The notes: a model not told the origin generated them from the letters alone. Shown: positions 15,535 to 25,117, counted from the first letter of the stretch. The stretch is DNA of 64,000 nucleotides from Pseudomonas sp. PSB18 (GCF_014596565.1 NZ_NOIN01000014.1:1-64000); one strand, 5' to 3'. Numbers and translations are program-made.

Positions 15535-16773
15535 ATGGCGCCTCGACTCCATCCGCTGGCCCTGGCCGTGATGTCGCTTTATGCCTGCACGGCCACCGCC
15601 ACCGATGCTGACGGCCCGACGTTTTCCGTGAGCAGCTTCGGCACGGTCGGCATGGTTCATTCCAACGAGAGGAAAGCCGACTTCACTTCCAGCATCTACA
15701 AGCCCAATGGCGCCGGTCACTCGCGCAGTTGGAGTGCCGATGTCGACAGCCTGATCGGGGCGCAAGTGACGGCACGCTTCACCCCGGAGCTCTCGGCGGT
15801 GGTGCAGGTGATCTCGGAGCAGCGTTACGACAACAGCTACCGTCCCTACGTCGAATGGGCGAACTTCAAGTACCAGGTCACGCCCGATTTCAGCCTGCGT
15901 ATCGGCCGCACGGTGCAGCCAGCCTTCCTGTTTTCCGACAGCCGCAAGGTAGGCTACACGCTGCCCTGGGTGCGCCCCCCGGGGGAGGTCTACAGCATGA
16001 TCCCCGTCACGGCGACCGATGGCATGGACCTCAGCTACCGGCTGCACTTGGGCGATGTCATCAATACCGTGCAAGGCAATGTCGGGCAGAGCACGGTCCG
16101 GATGCCCAACGATACGGGCGAGACCCGGGCCAGAGGCTCATGGGGCGTTTCCAACCTGACCGAATACGGTGCCTTGACCACGCGCATCACCTATCAGCAC
16201 ACGCGCTTGACCTTCGAGCCGTTCAACCCGCTCTTCGATGGTTTCCGGCAGTTCGGTGACGAGGGCAATGACATCGCCGACCGCTACGACACCAAGGGCA
16301 AGGACTTCAATTTCGTCGGCGTCGGGGCCATCTATGATCCCGGCGACTGGTTCGTCATGGGCGAGTGGGGGCATTTCGACAGCCATGCGGTGTTTGGTGA
16401 GATGAGTGCCTGGTATGTCAGTGGTGGATACCGGATCGATGCCTTCACGCCTTATGTCACGTATGCGCGATCAAAGACTCTGAGCGAAACGTCCACCGAT
16501 GGGTTGGACACCTCGACGTTGCCGCCGGAACTGGCCGGTCCCGCGGGGGAACTCAACGGAACGCTCAACGCCATCCTGGGCGCCGGCAGCCGCCAGCAAA
16601 CCCTGTCGCTGGGTGTGCGCTGGGATTTCACGAAAAACATGGACGCCAAATTGCAGTACGACCACACCCGGATGGATGGCATCACCACGGGCCCGTTGAC
16701 CAACTTCCAGCCGGGTTTCAAACCGGGCGGCTCGTTCAGCGTGCTCAGCCTCGCTGTCGATTTTGTCTTCTGA
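15535..16773 (+). CDS. outer-membrane porin-like beta-barrel protein
   Basis: 412 residues from the start at 15535, chosen because it begins a plausible signal peptide (MAPRLHPLALAVMSLYACTA, then ATA-TDADG). An in-frame ATG at 15499 would add 12 residues ahead of it; neither has a strong ribosome site. The mature protein shows alternating aromatic/polar strands (FKYQVTPDFSLRIGRTVQPA, AKLQYDHTRMDG) and ends SVLSLAVDFVF with a C-terminal Phe, typical of outer-membrane barrels. A 1-bp TGATG overlap couples it to the phosphate-binding-like gene downstream. It probably passes a small solute into the periplasm; the substrate is unknown. The pair lies between two proteins with a shared sensor domain. 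Confidence 0.75.
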   Translation: MAPRLHPLALAVMSLYACTATATDADGPTFSVSSFGTVGMVHSNERKADFTSSIYKPNGAGHSRSWSADVDSLIGAQVTARFTPELSAVVQVISEQRYDNSYRPYVEWANFKYQVTPDFSLRIGRTVQPAFLFSDSRKVGYTLPWVRPPGEVYSMIPVTATDGMDLSYRLHLGDVINTVQGNVGQSTVRMPNDTGETRARGSWGVSNLTEYGALTTRITYQHTRLTFEPFNPLFDGFRQFGDEGNDIADRYDTKGKDFNFVGVGAIYDPGDWFVMGEWGHFDSHAVFGEMSAWYVSGGYRIDAFTPYVTYARSKTLSETSTDGLDTSTLPPELAGPAGELNGTLNAILGAGSRQQTLSLGVRWDFTKNMDAKLQYDHTRMDGITTGPLTNFQPGFKPGGSFSVLSLAVDFVF

Positions 16774-17222
16774 TGAGGCCGATCATGCGGTTTCTCAAGG
16801 GCACGGGATGTGCCGTGGCGGTAATGGTCTTGTACGCGGCCAGCACGCTTGTGATGGCTGATGTGGTGGTAGTTGTTTCGACGGCCAGCCCGGTGAAAAC
16901 GCTGGAAGGCAATCAGGTGGCGAATATTTTCCTGGGCAAGGCCAGTCGTTTTCCCGAGGGCGGTCAGGCCATTCCAATCGACCAGCCTGAAGGCTCTGCT
17001 GCCCGCGATGAGTTCTACACCGCATACACCGGCAAATCCGCCGCGCAACTCAAGACGCACTGGTCAAAAATTATATTTACCGGCCGGGGCCAGCCTCCGG
17101 AAACGGTTTCGAACGGTGCGGAAGTCAAGAAGCATGTCGCCGGCAATCCCGCTGCCATCGGTTATATCGATGCGCGTGAAGTGGATGGCAGTGTCAGGGT
17201 CGTGCTGTCCGGTCCGCAATGA
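16773..17222 (+). CDS. PstS-like (PBP superfamily) small periplasmic binding protein
   Basis: 149 residues with a signal peptide (FLKGTGCAVAVMVLYAASTL, then VMADV). The mature part VVVVVSTASPVKTLEGNQVA ... IFLGKASRFPEGGQAIPIDQ ... AAIGYIDAREVDGSVRVVL matches the half-length phosphate ABC substrate-binding-like proteins (PF12849 type) common in Pseudomonas. It is about half the size of true PstS, so it may bind a ligand for a sensor rather than feed an ABC transporter; no permease is nearby. It overlaps the porin stop by 1 bp. An alternative start is the ATG at 16785. The next gene converges on it after 24 bp. Confidence 0.75.
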   Translation: MRPIMRFLKGTGCAVAVMVLYAASTLVMADVVVVVSTASPVKTLEGNQVANIFLGKASRFPEGGQAIPIDQPEGSAARDEFYTAYTGKSAAQLKTHWSKIIFTGRGQPPETVSNGAEVKKHVAGNPAAIGYIDAREVDGSVRVVLSGPQ

Positions 17223-17246
17223 GCAATCAGGCTCTGTACCAAAAGC

Positions 17247-19619
17247 CTACGCGCCTGTGTCGTTACGTGTCGTCTGCGTTTGCAGCAACACCCTGAACTG
17301 ATCGGCAGGTACCGGCTTGTTGAAGTAGAACCCCTGGAATTCGTCGCAGGCGTTGTCCCGCAGGAAATCGGCTTGCTCCTTGGTTTCCACGCCCTGGGCA
17401 ACCACGGTCAGGCTGAGGCTCCTGCCCATGGTGATGATGGCCTCGGTCAAGGCTCTGTCTTCCGCCAGGCTGGTGACATCGCGGATGAACGAGCGATCGA
17501 TCTTGATCGAGTCGAGCGGGAACTGTTTGAGTGCCGAGAGCGAAGAGTAGCCAATACCGAAGTCATCGATGGCGATCCGGATATCCAGTTCCTTGAGGCC
17601 GGTCAATACCTGCAGGGTCTTCCTGACATCCTGCATGAGCAGGCTTTCGGTGATCTCCAGCTCCAGCAGACGGGCGTCCATGCCGGTTTCGCTCAGTATC
17701 GTCGCAAGGTCGCTCAAGAGATGCTCATCGACAAACTGGCGGGCCGTCAGGTTCACAGCGATGCACAGGTGCGGCAGGCCCTGTTGTTGCCAGGCCACGT
17801 TTTGCTCGCAGGCAGTCCTGAGGACCCACTTGCCGATGGGGACGATCAGGCCGGTCTCTTCGGCCACCGGAATGAACTGCATGGGAGCCACCAGCCCCAG
17901 GTCGGGGTGCTCCCAGCGCAGGAGGGCTTCCATGCCGGTGATCTGGCCGCTGCGAATGTCCCGCTTGGCCTGGTAATGCAGCCGGAACTCGTTACGTTCC
18001 AGTGCATGACGCAAGCCGAATTCCAGCGTCTGCCGTTCCAATGACTCCGCGTTCAGTTTTTCGGAATAGAACTGGAAGGTGTTTTTACCTTGTTGCTTGG
18101 CCTGGTACATCGCGATATCGGCGTTTTTCTTGAGGGTCTGTTCGTCCTGGCCATCCCGGGAAAAAAGACTGATGCCGATGCTGGCGGTGACCCGGAACTC
18201 TTTCCCTCGAAGATTGAAGGGCCGGGCAACCGCGGCGAGGATTTTCTGCGCGGTGGCCGCCACATACTTTTCATCAGACAGCTGTGGCAGCAACACCACA
18301 AACTCGTCACCGCCCAATCGGGCCACGATATCGCTCTCGCGCAGACAGGCCTTGAGGCGGTTCGCGACCTCTTGCAGCAACTGGTCGCCGGCATCGTGGC
18401 CGAGGGTGTCGTTGATTTGCTTGAAGCGGTCCAGGTCGAGGAACAGCACCGCCATTTGCCGCTGATAACGATGGGCTTCGTGGATGTGCTGAATCAACAG
18501 TTTGCTGAACAGGCTGCGATTGGGCAGCCCCGTGAGGGCGTCGTGATAGGCAAGGTATTCGACGCGCTCGGCATAGGCCACCTTGGCTTCGGCGGCCTGC
18601 AGCCGGCTTTGCGCCAGTTGCCAGCTCATTCGGCTCAGCAGGCCGGCGAGAAGCACCAGCAACAGGCTGACACCCGCCGAACGCCGCAGGTAGGTCTGGG
18701 CTTGCCGGTTCACCGCAACCAACTGTTCTTCTTCGGATAAGCCGACGATCACCGCCAGGGGAAGGTCATAGAGCTGACGGGCACTGGTGTAGCGCCGTAC
18801 CCCGTCCCAGCTGTTGGTCAACAACGAGGTCTGGATGTCTTCGGTATCCGGAACCAACGCCCCATAGTCGACCGTATCGCCGGCCCGGACCGACTCCCCG
18901 GTGCGCCGTACCCGGAACACCCCGTCGGTGCCCAACAACCCGAGCACGCCGCGCTCACCGAGTTTCGAGGCGTCGTAACTGCTGGCGAAATAGGCCGCAT
19001 CGACCTCGACCCTGGCGATGCCCGAGAAGGTGCCATCCGGCGCATTGAGGCGACGACTGAAGCGCAAGCGCCATTCCCCGGTCAGGGGATCCTTCCAGGG
19101 GCGGCTGATCAGCAGCGTATCGTTGTTGCGCAGCGTCCGCAGTTCATCCAGGTCATTGGCGGGTCCGGTTTCCTCCGCTCGGGTGCTGGCCAACAGCTTG
19201 GCGTCGGAACCGACCACACTGACATCAAATAGCAGGGCTGGCGGCAACAACGCCCGCTCCTTGAGCCGCGGCAACGGGTTGCGCTCGCCCTCGGCTTCGT
19301 AGGTGTATTTGACGAGCTTGAGGGTCTGGTCGATCTCACGAACCGCACGCAGTATTTGCGCTTCATACGTGGCGCCGATTTCCTCGCTGACCGTGGCGGC
19401 GTTGCGCTGGGCACGGGTCTGTTCGACCTTGATGAGGTAGAAGGTGGCGGACCAGAGGGCAATCAAGAGCAAGGCGGACAATAGCGGAAGCAGGATATAG
19501 GCTTCCCTGAGGTGGCCGAGCCCATATCGAAAGACATGGCTCGTACCCCTGGACGTCGTGTCTTCGGATGCCGTGATACCGGGAGCCAGTCTCAGTTCAC
19601 TTGTCCGTTGGATCGACAT
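17247..19619 (-). CDS. membrane-bound GGDEF-EAL c-di-GMP enzyme with the same sensor domain as the 13.5-kb kinase
   Basis: 790 residues. The start at 19619 has AGGGAG 6 nt upstream, identical in spacing to the paralogous kinase; an in-frame start 7 codons upstream is less likely. TM1 is about residues 42-63, the periplasmic Cache/PDC-like sensor about 64-310, TM2 about 312-333. The GGDEF domain keeps an intact GGDEF motif (about 435) and an RxxD product-inhibition site (RESD five residues before it). The EAL domain keeps EALLRW (about 563) and DDFGIGYSSL (about 688), so both cyclase and phosphodiesterase activity are possible. It makes or degrades c-di-GMP at the inner membrane in response to the same type of signal as the kinase. 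It converges on the porin/binding-protein pair. Confidence 0.92.
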   Translation of the reverse strand: MSIQRTSELRLAPGITASEDTTSRGTSHVFRYGLGHLREAYILLPLLSALLLIALWSATFYLIKVEQTRAQRNAATVSEEIGATYEAQILRAVREIDQTLKLVKYTYEAEGERNPLPRLKERALLPPALLFDVSVVGSDAKLLASTRAEETGPANDLDELRTLRNNDTLLISRPWKDPLTGEWRLRFSRRLNAPDGTFSGIARVEVDAAYFASSYDASKLGERGVLGLLGTDGVFRVRRTGESVRAGDTVDYGALVPDTEDIQTSLLTNSWDGVRRYTSARQLYDLPLAVIVGLSEEEQLVAVNRQAQTYLRRSAGVSLLLVLLAGLLSRMSWQLAQSRLQAAEAKVAYAERVEYLAYHDALTGLPNRSLFSKLLIQHIHEAHRYQRQMAVLFLDLDRFKQINDTLGHDAGDQLLQEVANRLKACLRESDIVARLGGDEFVVLLPQLSDEKYVAATAQKILAAVARPFNLRGKEFRVTASIGISLFSRDGQDEQTLKKNADIAMYQAKQQGKNTFQFYSEKLNAESLERQTLEFGLRHALERNEFRLHYQAKRDIRSGQITGMEALLRWEHPDLGLVAPMQFIPVAEETGLIVPIGKWVLRTACEQNVAWQQQGLPHLCIAVNLTARQFVDEHLLSDLATILSETGMDARLLELEITESLLMQDVRKTLQVLTGLKELDIRIAIDDFGIGYSSLSALKQFPLDSIKIDRSFIRDVTSLAEDRALTEAIITMGRSLSLTVVAQGVETKEQADFLRDNACDEFQGFYFNKPVPADQFRVLLQTQTTRNDTGA

Positions 19620-19727
19620 GCTGTGCTCCCTGAATGACACCTGCGCGTCCGTGCGAAAAATATCGGTTGATTAGAGGGAAACTATAGACCAGATATTCTC
19701 CTTGCCCCTGTGCGCTGACCACCCGGA

Positions 19728-20864
19728 TCAGCGACGACCCACCCGTGTACTCACATCCACCCACACCGCCAGCACCAGAATGCTGCCCTTGACGATCATC
19801 TGCCAGTAACTGTCGACGTCGAGCATCGACATGCCGTTGTCCAGGCTGGTGATGACCAGCGCGCCGAGGAGGGCGCCGTAGACGGTGCCGGAGCCGCCGC
19901 GCATGGAGGTGCCGCCGATGAAGCAGGCGGCGATGGCGTCGAGTTCACCCATGTTGCCGGCCGAGGGTGAGCCCGCCGCCAGGCGTGCGGTGTTGACCAG
20001 CCCGGCGAGGGCGCACATCACCCCCATGATGCCGAAGATCCACAGTTTCACCGCCTGCACGTTGATGCCGGACAGGCGCGTGGCCTCCATGTTGCTCCCC
20101 ACCGAGTAGACACGGCGTCCGAACACGGTCTGGCTGGTGACGTAGCTGAATACCCCCAGCAGGATCAGCAGGAGCAATACCGGAACCGGAATACCGTCGT
20201 AGCTGTTGAGGGTATGGACGAACCCCGCCAGCACCGCGCCAATCGCCACCACGCGCAGCACGTCACGCACCAGGGAGTGTGCCGCCAGGCCATGGAGGGC
20301 GCGGTTGCGACGCTGTTTCCAGGTCAGGAAAACGGTGAGGGCGAACAACAGTACGCCCAGCGCTACACCCACGGTTTGCGGCAGGTAGCCCTGGCCGACG
20401 TAGACCAGCTCCGGCGAGACCGGGGCAATGGTGGTGCCGCCGGTAATGCCCAGCAGGATCCCGCGAAACGCCAGCATGCCGCCCAGCCCCACGATGAAAG
20501 AAGGGATGCGCAGGTAGGCGGTCATGAAACCGTTGGCCAGGCCGATGACCAAGCCGCACAGGGCGACCAGGCTCAGGTTGGCCAGCAGCGGTATGTGATA
20601 GACCACGTCGAGAATCGCCGCCAGACCACCCAGCAGCCCGAGCAATGAGCCCACCGACAGATCGATTTCCCCGCTGATGATCACCAGTACCATGCCGCAG
20701 GCGAGGATGCCGGTGATGGACATCTGCCGCAGCAGGTTGGACAGGTTGCGTGGGGTCAGAAAACCGCCGTCGGTCTGCCAGCTGAAGAACAGCCAGATGA
20801 TCGCCACGGCGATCACCAGCGCGAGCATTTTGTAGCGGGTGAAGAGTTGTTTGACCTGATTCAT
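19728..20864 (-). CDS. xylH: xylose ABC transporter permease XylH
   Basis: 378 residues, multi-pass inner-membrane protein of the sugar ABC permease family (BPD_transp_2). The signature SGEIDLSVGSLLGLLGG sits after TM2, and GGTSMRGGSGTVYGALLGA near the C-terminus is typical of XylH/RbsC. It forms the xylose channel with XylG and XylF. Its start directly follows the xylG stop with no intergenic base, so it is the last gene of a coupled xylA-F-G-H operon. Length fits the family. Confidence 0.95.
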   Translation of the reverse strand: MNQVKQLFTRYKMLALVIAVAIIWLFFSWQTDGGFLTPRNLSNLLRQMSITGILACGMVLVIISGEIDLSVGSLLGLLGGLAAILDVVYHIPLLANLSLVALCGLVIGLANGFMTAYLRIPSFIVGLGGMLAFRGILLGITGGTTIAPVSPELVYVGQGYLPQTVGVALGVLLFALTVFLTWKQRRNRALHGLAAHSLVRDVLRVVAIGAVLAGFVHTLNSYDGIPVPVLLLLILLGVFSYVTSQTVFGRRVYSVGSNMEATRLSGINVQAVKLWIFGIMGVMCALAGLVNTARLAAGSPSAGNMGELDAIAACFIGGTSMRGGSGTVYGALLGALVITSLDNGMSMLDVDSYWQMIVKGSILVLAVWVDVSTRVGRR

Positions 20865-22421
20865 CTACGCGGACTTCCGATCATTATTGTTATGGCCATC
20901 GGGATGGCTGAGCGCAGCAGCGAGCACTTGTTCCTGGGTGAGTTCGTGGTTGATGAAGTCTCCACGCAACTGGCCTTCGCCGATCACCAGCACGCGGTCG
21001 GAAACCCCCAGCACTTCGGCCAGTTCCGAGGAAACCATGATGATCGACACCCCCTGGGCCGCCAGCGCGCCCATCAACTTGTAGATCTCGTATTTGGCGC
21101 CGACATCCACGCCGCGGGTAGGCTCATCGAGGATCAATACGCGGGGTTTGGTCAGGAGCATTTTAGCCAATACGGCTTTTTGCTGGTTGCCGCCGGAGAG
21201 GCTGGTGATCGGCAGGAACGGGCTCGCCGTCTTGAGGTGCATGCGTGAGATTTCCCGGTCGATGCTGCCCAGTTCGGCTTCGGCGTCGATGCGGGTCAGC
21301 TTCGAGAAATTCTCCAGTACCGCGAGGGTGATGTTCTGGCCGACGCCCAGGTCCGGAATGATCCCTTGGCGCTTGCGGTCCTCGGGGACCATGCACAGGC
21401 CGGCGCGGATCGATTTGAGGGGCGTGCGGGTGTCGATCGGTTGGCCATCCAGCCAGACTTCTCCTTCATGACGGCCGGGGTAGGCACCGAACAGCGCCGA
21501 CACCAGTTCCGTGCGACCGGCACCGACGAGCCCGGCGATGCCGAGGATTTCACCGCGCTTGAGCTCGAACGAGATATCGTCGACCCGTTTGCGCCGGGGA
21601 TTATCGACGTCGTAGCACGTGATGTGGCGCGCTTCGAAAATCACCTCGCCGATGTCATGGGGTTCGGTGGGGTAGAGGTTGCTCATTTCCCGCCCGACCA
21701 TCTGGGTGATGATCTGTGGGATGTCCATGTCGGCCATGGCGGTGGTCGCGATGTGTTTGCCGTCGCGGATCACCGAAATGGTGTCGCAGACCGCCGCCAC
21801 TTCATCGAGCTTGTGGGAGATGTAGACGCAGGCGACACCCTTGGCCTTGAGGTCACGGATGATATCCAGCAGCACCTCGATTTCCGAGCGGGTCAGGGCC
21901 GATGACGGCTCGTCGAGGATCAGCAGGCGCGCCTGTTTGTTCAGCGCCTTGGCGATTTCCACCAGTTGCTGGTAGCCACCGCCGTACTGCGACACCGGCA
22001 GCGAAACGTTCATGTCCGGTACCTTGAGTTCACGCATCAAGGCTTCGGCGCGATGGATCATCGCCGGGTAGTTCATGCGCCCGCCGGGCAGGGTCAGCTC
22101 GTGGCCCATGAAGATGTTCTCGGCTACCGACAGGTCGGGGACGAGGGTCAGTTCCTGGTGAATGATGACAATCCCGGCGGCTTCGGTTTCGCTGATGGAT
22201 TGCGCCTTGAGCGGCTGGCCGTCCCAGAGGATTTCTCCGTCCCAGGTGCCGTAGGGATAGACCGCCGAGAGGACTTTCATCAAGGTGGATTTTCCGGCGC
22301 CGTTCTCGCCGCACAGGCCGACGCATTCCCCCGGCCGGACCTTGATGTCGATGCCATTCAGGGCTTTGACACCGTCGAAGGTTTTGACGATGCCGTTCAT
22401 TTGCAACAGGTAATCGGACAT
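20865..22421 (-). CDS. xylG: xylose ABC transporter ATP-binding protein XylG
   Basis: 518 residues from MSDYLLQMNGIVKTF, the usual XylG N-terminus; an in-frame start 10 codons upstream is less likely. It has two tandem ABC domains. The first has an intact Walker A (GENGAGKST), LSVAENI, QQLVEIAKAL and LILDEPSSAL. The second has a degenerate Walker A (GLVGAGRTE) but an intact LSGGNQQK signature and LILDEPTRGVDVG, the normal pattern for sugar ABC ATPases. It hydrolyses ATP to drive xylose import through XylH. A REPIN separates it from xylF. Confidence 0.95.
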   Translation of the reverse strand: MSDYLLQMNGIVKTFDGVKALNGIDIKVRPGECVGLCGENGAGKSTLMKVLSAVYPYGTWDGEILWDGQPLKAQSISETEAAGIVIIHQELTLVPDLSVAENIFMGHELTLPGGRMNYPAMIHRAEALMRELKVPDMNVSLPVSQYGGGYQQLVEIAKALNKQARLLILDEPSSALTRSEIEVLLDIIRDLKAKGVACVYISHKLDEVAAVCDTISVIRDGKHIATTAMADMDIPQIITQMVGREMSNLYPTEPHDIGEVIFEARHITCYDVDNPRRKRVDDISFELKRGEILGIAGLVGAGRTELVSALFGAYPGRHEGEVWLDGQPIDTRTPLKSIRAGLCMVPEDRKRQGIIPDLGVGQNITLAVLENFSKLTRIDAEAELGSIDREISRMHLKTASPFLPITSLSGGNQQKAVLAKMLLTKPRVLILDEPTRGVDVGAKYEIYKLMGALAAQGVSIIMVSSELAEVLGVSDRVLVIGEGQLRGDFINHELTQEQVLAAALSHPDGHNNNDRKSA

Positions 22422-22470
22422 GGCAAGGACTCGTGGGAAGGTCTTACACATAAACCTGCCGGTCAGTTCC

Positions 22471-22563
22471 CTGTGGGAGCGAGCCTGCTCGCGATAGCGG
22501 TGGTTCAGCTTGCATCCATATTGAATGTGCTATCGCTATCGCGAGCAGGCTCGCTCCCACAGG
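22471..22563. repeat. REPIN (inverted REP doublet) between xylF and xylG
   Basis: A forward unit (22471-22500) and a reverse unit (22531-22563) share GGGAGCGAGCCTGCTCGC and face each other, giving a long hairpin in the transcript. In an operon such a structure can protect the upstream xylF part of the mRNA and lower xylGH expression relative to xylF; that effect is inference. Confidence 0.9.
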
Positions 22564-22593
22564 ACTGTGCTTCACTGACCGGTGGTGTTCAAC

Positions 22594-23595
22594 TTACTGC
22601 CCGGCGATCTGTGCCTTGGTGTAGAAGCCGTCTTTTTCCAGCAGGTCGATGTTGTCCTTGGTCAACGGGGTCGGGGTGAGCAGGATGGTGTCGACTTTCT
22701 TGCTGCCGTTGTCGTACTGCGAACTGAAGGACGGCTTCTCGTTACGCGCCAGTTGTACCGAGAGCTTGGCGGCTTCGGAGGCGATCAGCTTCAGGGGCTT
22801 GTAGACGGTCATGGTCTGGGTGCCATCGATCACCCGCTTGACCGCTGCCAGATCGGCGTCCTGGCCCGAGATCGGCACCTTGCCGGCCATTTTCTGCGCG
22901 GCCAGGGCCTGGATGGCGCCGCCTGCGGTGGCGTCGTTGGAGGCGACGATGCCGTCGATCTTGTTGTTGTTCCGCGTCAGGGCGTTTTCAACAATGCTCA
23001 AGGCTTCGGTGGGGTTCCATTCCTTTACCCACTGTTGGCCGACGATCTTGATATCGCCCTTGTCGATGGCCGGTTGCAGCACCTTCATCTGGCCTTCGCG
23101 CAGGACCTTGGCGTTGTTGTCGGTGGGGGCGCCGCCCAGCAGGAAGTAGTTGCCCTTGGGCGCGGCTTTCAGCACGCCGCTGGCCTGCATTTCGCCGACC
23201 TTTTCGTTATCGAAGGAAATGTAGGCGTCGATATCGGCGTTCAGGATCAGCCGGTCATAGGACACCACCTTGATCCCGGCTTTCTTGGCTTCGGCGACGG
23301 CGTTGGTCAACACGGTGGCGTTGAACGGCACGATGACGATCACATCGACGCCACGGGAGATGAGGTTTTCGATCTGCGAAATCTGCTTCTGCTCGTTGGC
23401 ATCGGCTGATTGCACGAAGACCTTGGCGTCCATTTTTTCCGCCGCCGCCACGAAGTAATCACGATCCCGTGACCAGCGCTCCAGGCGCAGGTCATCGATG
23501 GAAAAACCGATCTTCGGGTGCGCCGCATCGGCCATGACCGGAAGTGACAGCAGGGCCAGGGCGCTGGCGAGTAAGGTGCGTTTTACAGTTTTCAT
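22594..23595 (-). CDS. xylF: D-xylose periplasmic binding protein XylF
   Basis: 333 residues from the ATG at 23595, which has AAGGAC 8 nt upstream and begins a clear signal peptide (MKTVKRTLLASALALLSLPV, then MADA). The mature protein is a type I periplasmic-binding fold: PKIGFSIDDLRLERWSRDRD at the N-terminus, ADANEQKQISQIENLISRGV, and a conserved D in GQDADLAAVKRVIDGTQTMT. It captures xylose for XylGH. The open frame extends 39 codons further upstream but that part has no signal peptide logic. It is separated from xylA by 205 bp, which contains a partial REP-like repeat. Confidence 0.95.
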   Translation of the reverse strand: MKTVKRTLLASALALLSLPVMADAAHPKIGFSIDDLRLERWSRDRDYFVAAAEKMDAKVFVQSADANEQKQISQIENLISRGVDVIVIVPFNATVLTNAVAEAKKAGIKVVSYDRLILNADIDAYISFDNEKVGEMQASGVLKAAPKGNYFLLGGAPTDNNAKVLREGQMKVLQPAIDKGDIKIVGQQWVKEWNPTEALSIVENALTRNNNKIDGIVASNDATAGGAIQALAAQKMAGKVPISGQDADLAAVKRVIDGTQTMTVYKPLKLIASEAAKLSVQLARNEKPSFSSQYDNGSKKVDTILLTPTPLTKDNIDLLEKDGFYTKAQIAGQ

Positions 23596-23770
23596 TGTGG
23601 TGCGTCCTTTTATTTTTGTTTGAAAGACACTGCCTGACGATGAGCGTGATGCCGGTAGAACTGTAGAGCGTTGCACAGCGTCGTGGGCGGAGATTTGTCG
23701 TGGGAATGTCACAGCCTCTTTTGCAGGCCAGACTAATCAGGATTGCTTTTGGGGGCCGCTTCGCAGCCCA

Positions 23771-23795
23771 GCGGGGATAAATCCCCTCGCCACAA
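23771..23795. repeat. partial REP-like palindrome before the xylA stop
   Basis: GCGGGGATAAATCCCCTCGC is a short hairpin followed by CACAA, a degenerate relative of the window's REP class located immediately after xylA. It may act as a processing or attenuation site between xylA and xylF. Confidence 0.5.
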
Positions 23796-23800
23796 CGGAG

Positions 23801-25117
23801 TCAGGGGTAGATGAACCGGTTGACGACGCCTTCGAGCATCTCCTGCCGGCCACTGACCGCCTGCGGATTCAGCTCGTTGACGAAGGCATGCTCGGCCAGC
23901 GAGGCCAGGCTGAACTTGCCCGCCAGCACCGCCTGGCCGAACGGTTGCTGCCAGCCGGCGTAGCGTTGATCCTTGAATTGCTGGAGCCGGTCGTTCTGTA
24001 CCATGGCCGCTGCGCGCTCCAGGGCCATGGCCAGGACGTCCATCGCCGCGACATGGCCGTGGAACAGATCGAGCTCGTCCACGCTCTGGCGACGGACCTT
24101 GGCGTCGAAGTTGAACCCACCATTCTTGAAACCGCCGGCCTTGAGGATTTCGTAGGTGGCGAGGGTCATTTCCTCGACGCTGTTGGGGAACTGGTCGGTG
24201 TCCCAGCCGTTCTGCGGGTCGCCACGGTTGGCGTCGATGCTGCCGAAGATTCCCAACGAGGTGGCCGTGGCGATCTCGTGATGGAAACTGTGCCCGGCCA
24301 GGGTCGCGTGGTTGGCCTCGATGTTGACCTTGATTTCGTTTTCCAGGCCGAACTGCTGCAGGAAACCGAAGACCGTGGCGCTGTCGTAATCATATTGGTG
24401 CTTGGTCGGCTCCTGGGGCTTGGGCTCGATCAGCAGGTCGCCCTTGAAGCCGATCTTGTGCTTGTGCTCGACCACCATGCCCATGAAGCGGCCCAGTTGC
24501 TCGCGCTCGCGTTTCAGATCGGTATTGAGCAGGGTCTCGTAACCTTCACGGCCACCCCACAAGACGTAGTTGGCACCCTTGAGGCGCAGGGTGGCATTCA
24601 TGGCACTGAACACCTGGGCGGCGGCGCAGGCGAAGACTTCCGGGTCCGGGTTGGTGGCGGCACCGGCGGCGAAGCGCGGGTTGCTGAAGCAGTTGGCGGT
24701 GCCCCACAGCAGCTTGATCCCGGTCTGCTCCTGGTGGCGCTCCAGGTGGTCGGTCATCAACGCGAAGTGGTTACGGTACTCCTTCAGCGAGCCGCCTTCC
24801 GGGGCGACATCGGTGTCGTGGAAGCAGTAATAGTCGACGCCCAGTTTGGAGAAGAACTCGAAGGCGGCTTCGGCCTTGCCGATGGCCAGCTCCATCGGGT
24901 CCCCGGCGTGTTGCCAGGGGCGCTTGAACGTGCCGGCACCGAACACATCGGACCCCGGCCAGACGAACGTGTGCCAGTAGCACACCGCCATGCGCAGGTG
25001 TTCGCGCATGGGTTTGCCGAGGACCAGCTTGTCGGCGTCATAGTGACGGAAGGCGAGGGGCGAATTGCTGGCGGGGCCTTCGTAGCGAATCTTGTCGACA
25101 CCGGGAAAGTACGGCAT
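23801..25117 (-). CDS. xylA: xylose isomerase XylA
   Basis: 438 residues from MPYFPGVDKIRYEG, with AAGGA 8 nt upstream of the ATG at 25117. It converts D-xylose to D-xylulose using two divalent metals. Hallmarks are the catalytic-His region YYCFHDTDVAPEG, the metal-ligand segments VLWGGREGYET and LLIEPKPQEPTKHQYDYD, and VNIEANHATLAGHSFHHE. Length fits class II xylose isomerases. It is the first gene of the xyl operon, divergent from xylR across a 152-bp control region. No xylulokinase gene follows anywhere in the window. Confidence 0.97.
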   Translation of the reverse strand: MPYFPGVDKIRYEGPASNSPLAFRHYDADKLVLGKPMREHLRMAVCYWHTFVWPGSDVFGAGTFKRPWQHAGDPMELAIGKAEAAFEFFSKLGVDYYCFHDTDVAPEGGSLKEYRNHFALMTDHLERHQEQTGIKLLWGTANCFSNPRFAAGAATNPDPEVFACAAAQVFSAMNATLRLKGANYVLWGGREGYETLLNTDLKREREQLGRFMGMVVEHKHKIGFKGDLLIEPKPQEPTKHQYDYDSATVFGFLQQFGLENEIKVNIEANHATLAGHSFHHEIATATSLGIFGSIDANRGDPQNGWDTDQFPNSVEEMTLATYEILKAGGFKNGGFNFDAKVRRQSVDELDLFHGHVAAMDVLAMALERAAAMVQNDRLQQFKDQRYAGWQQPFGQAVLAGKFSLASLAEHAFVNELNPQAVSGRQEMLEGVVNRFIYP

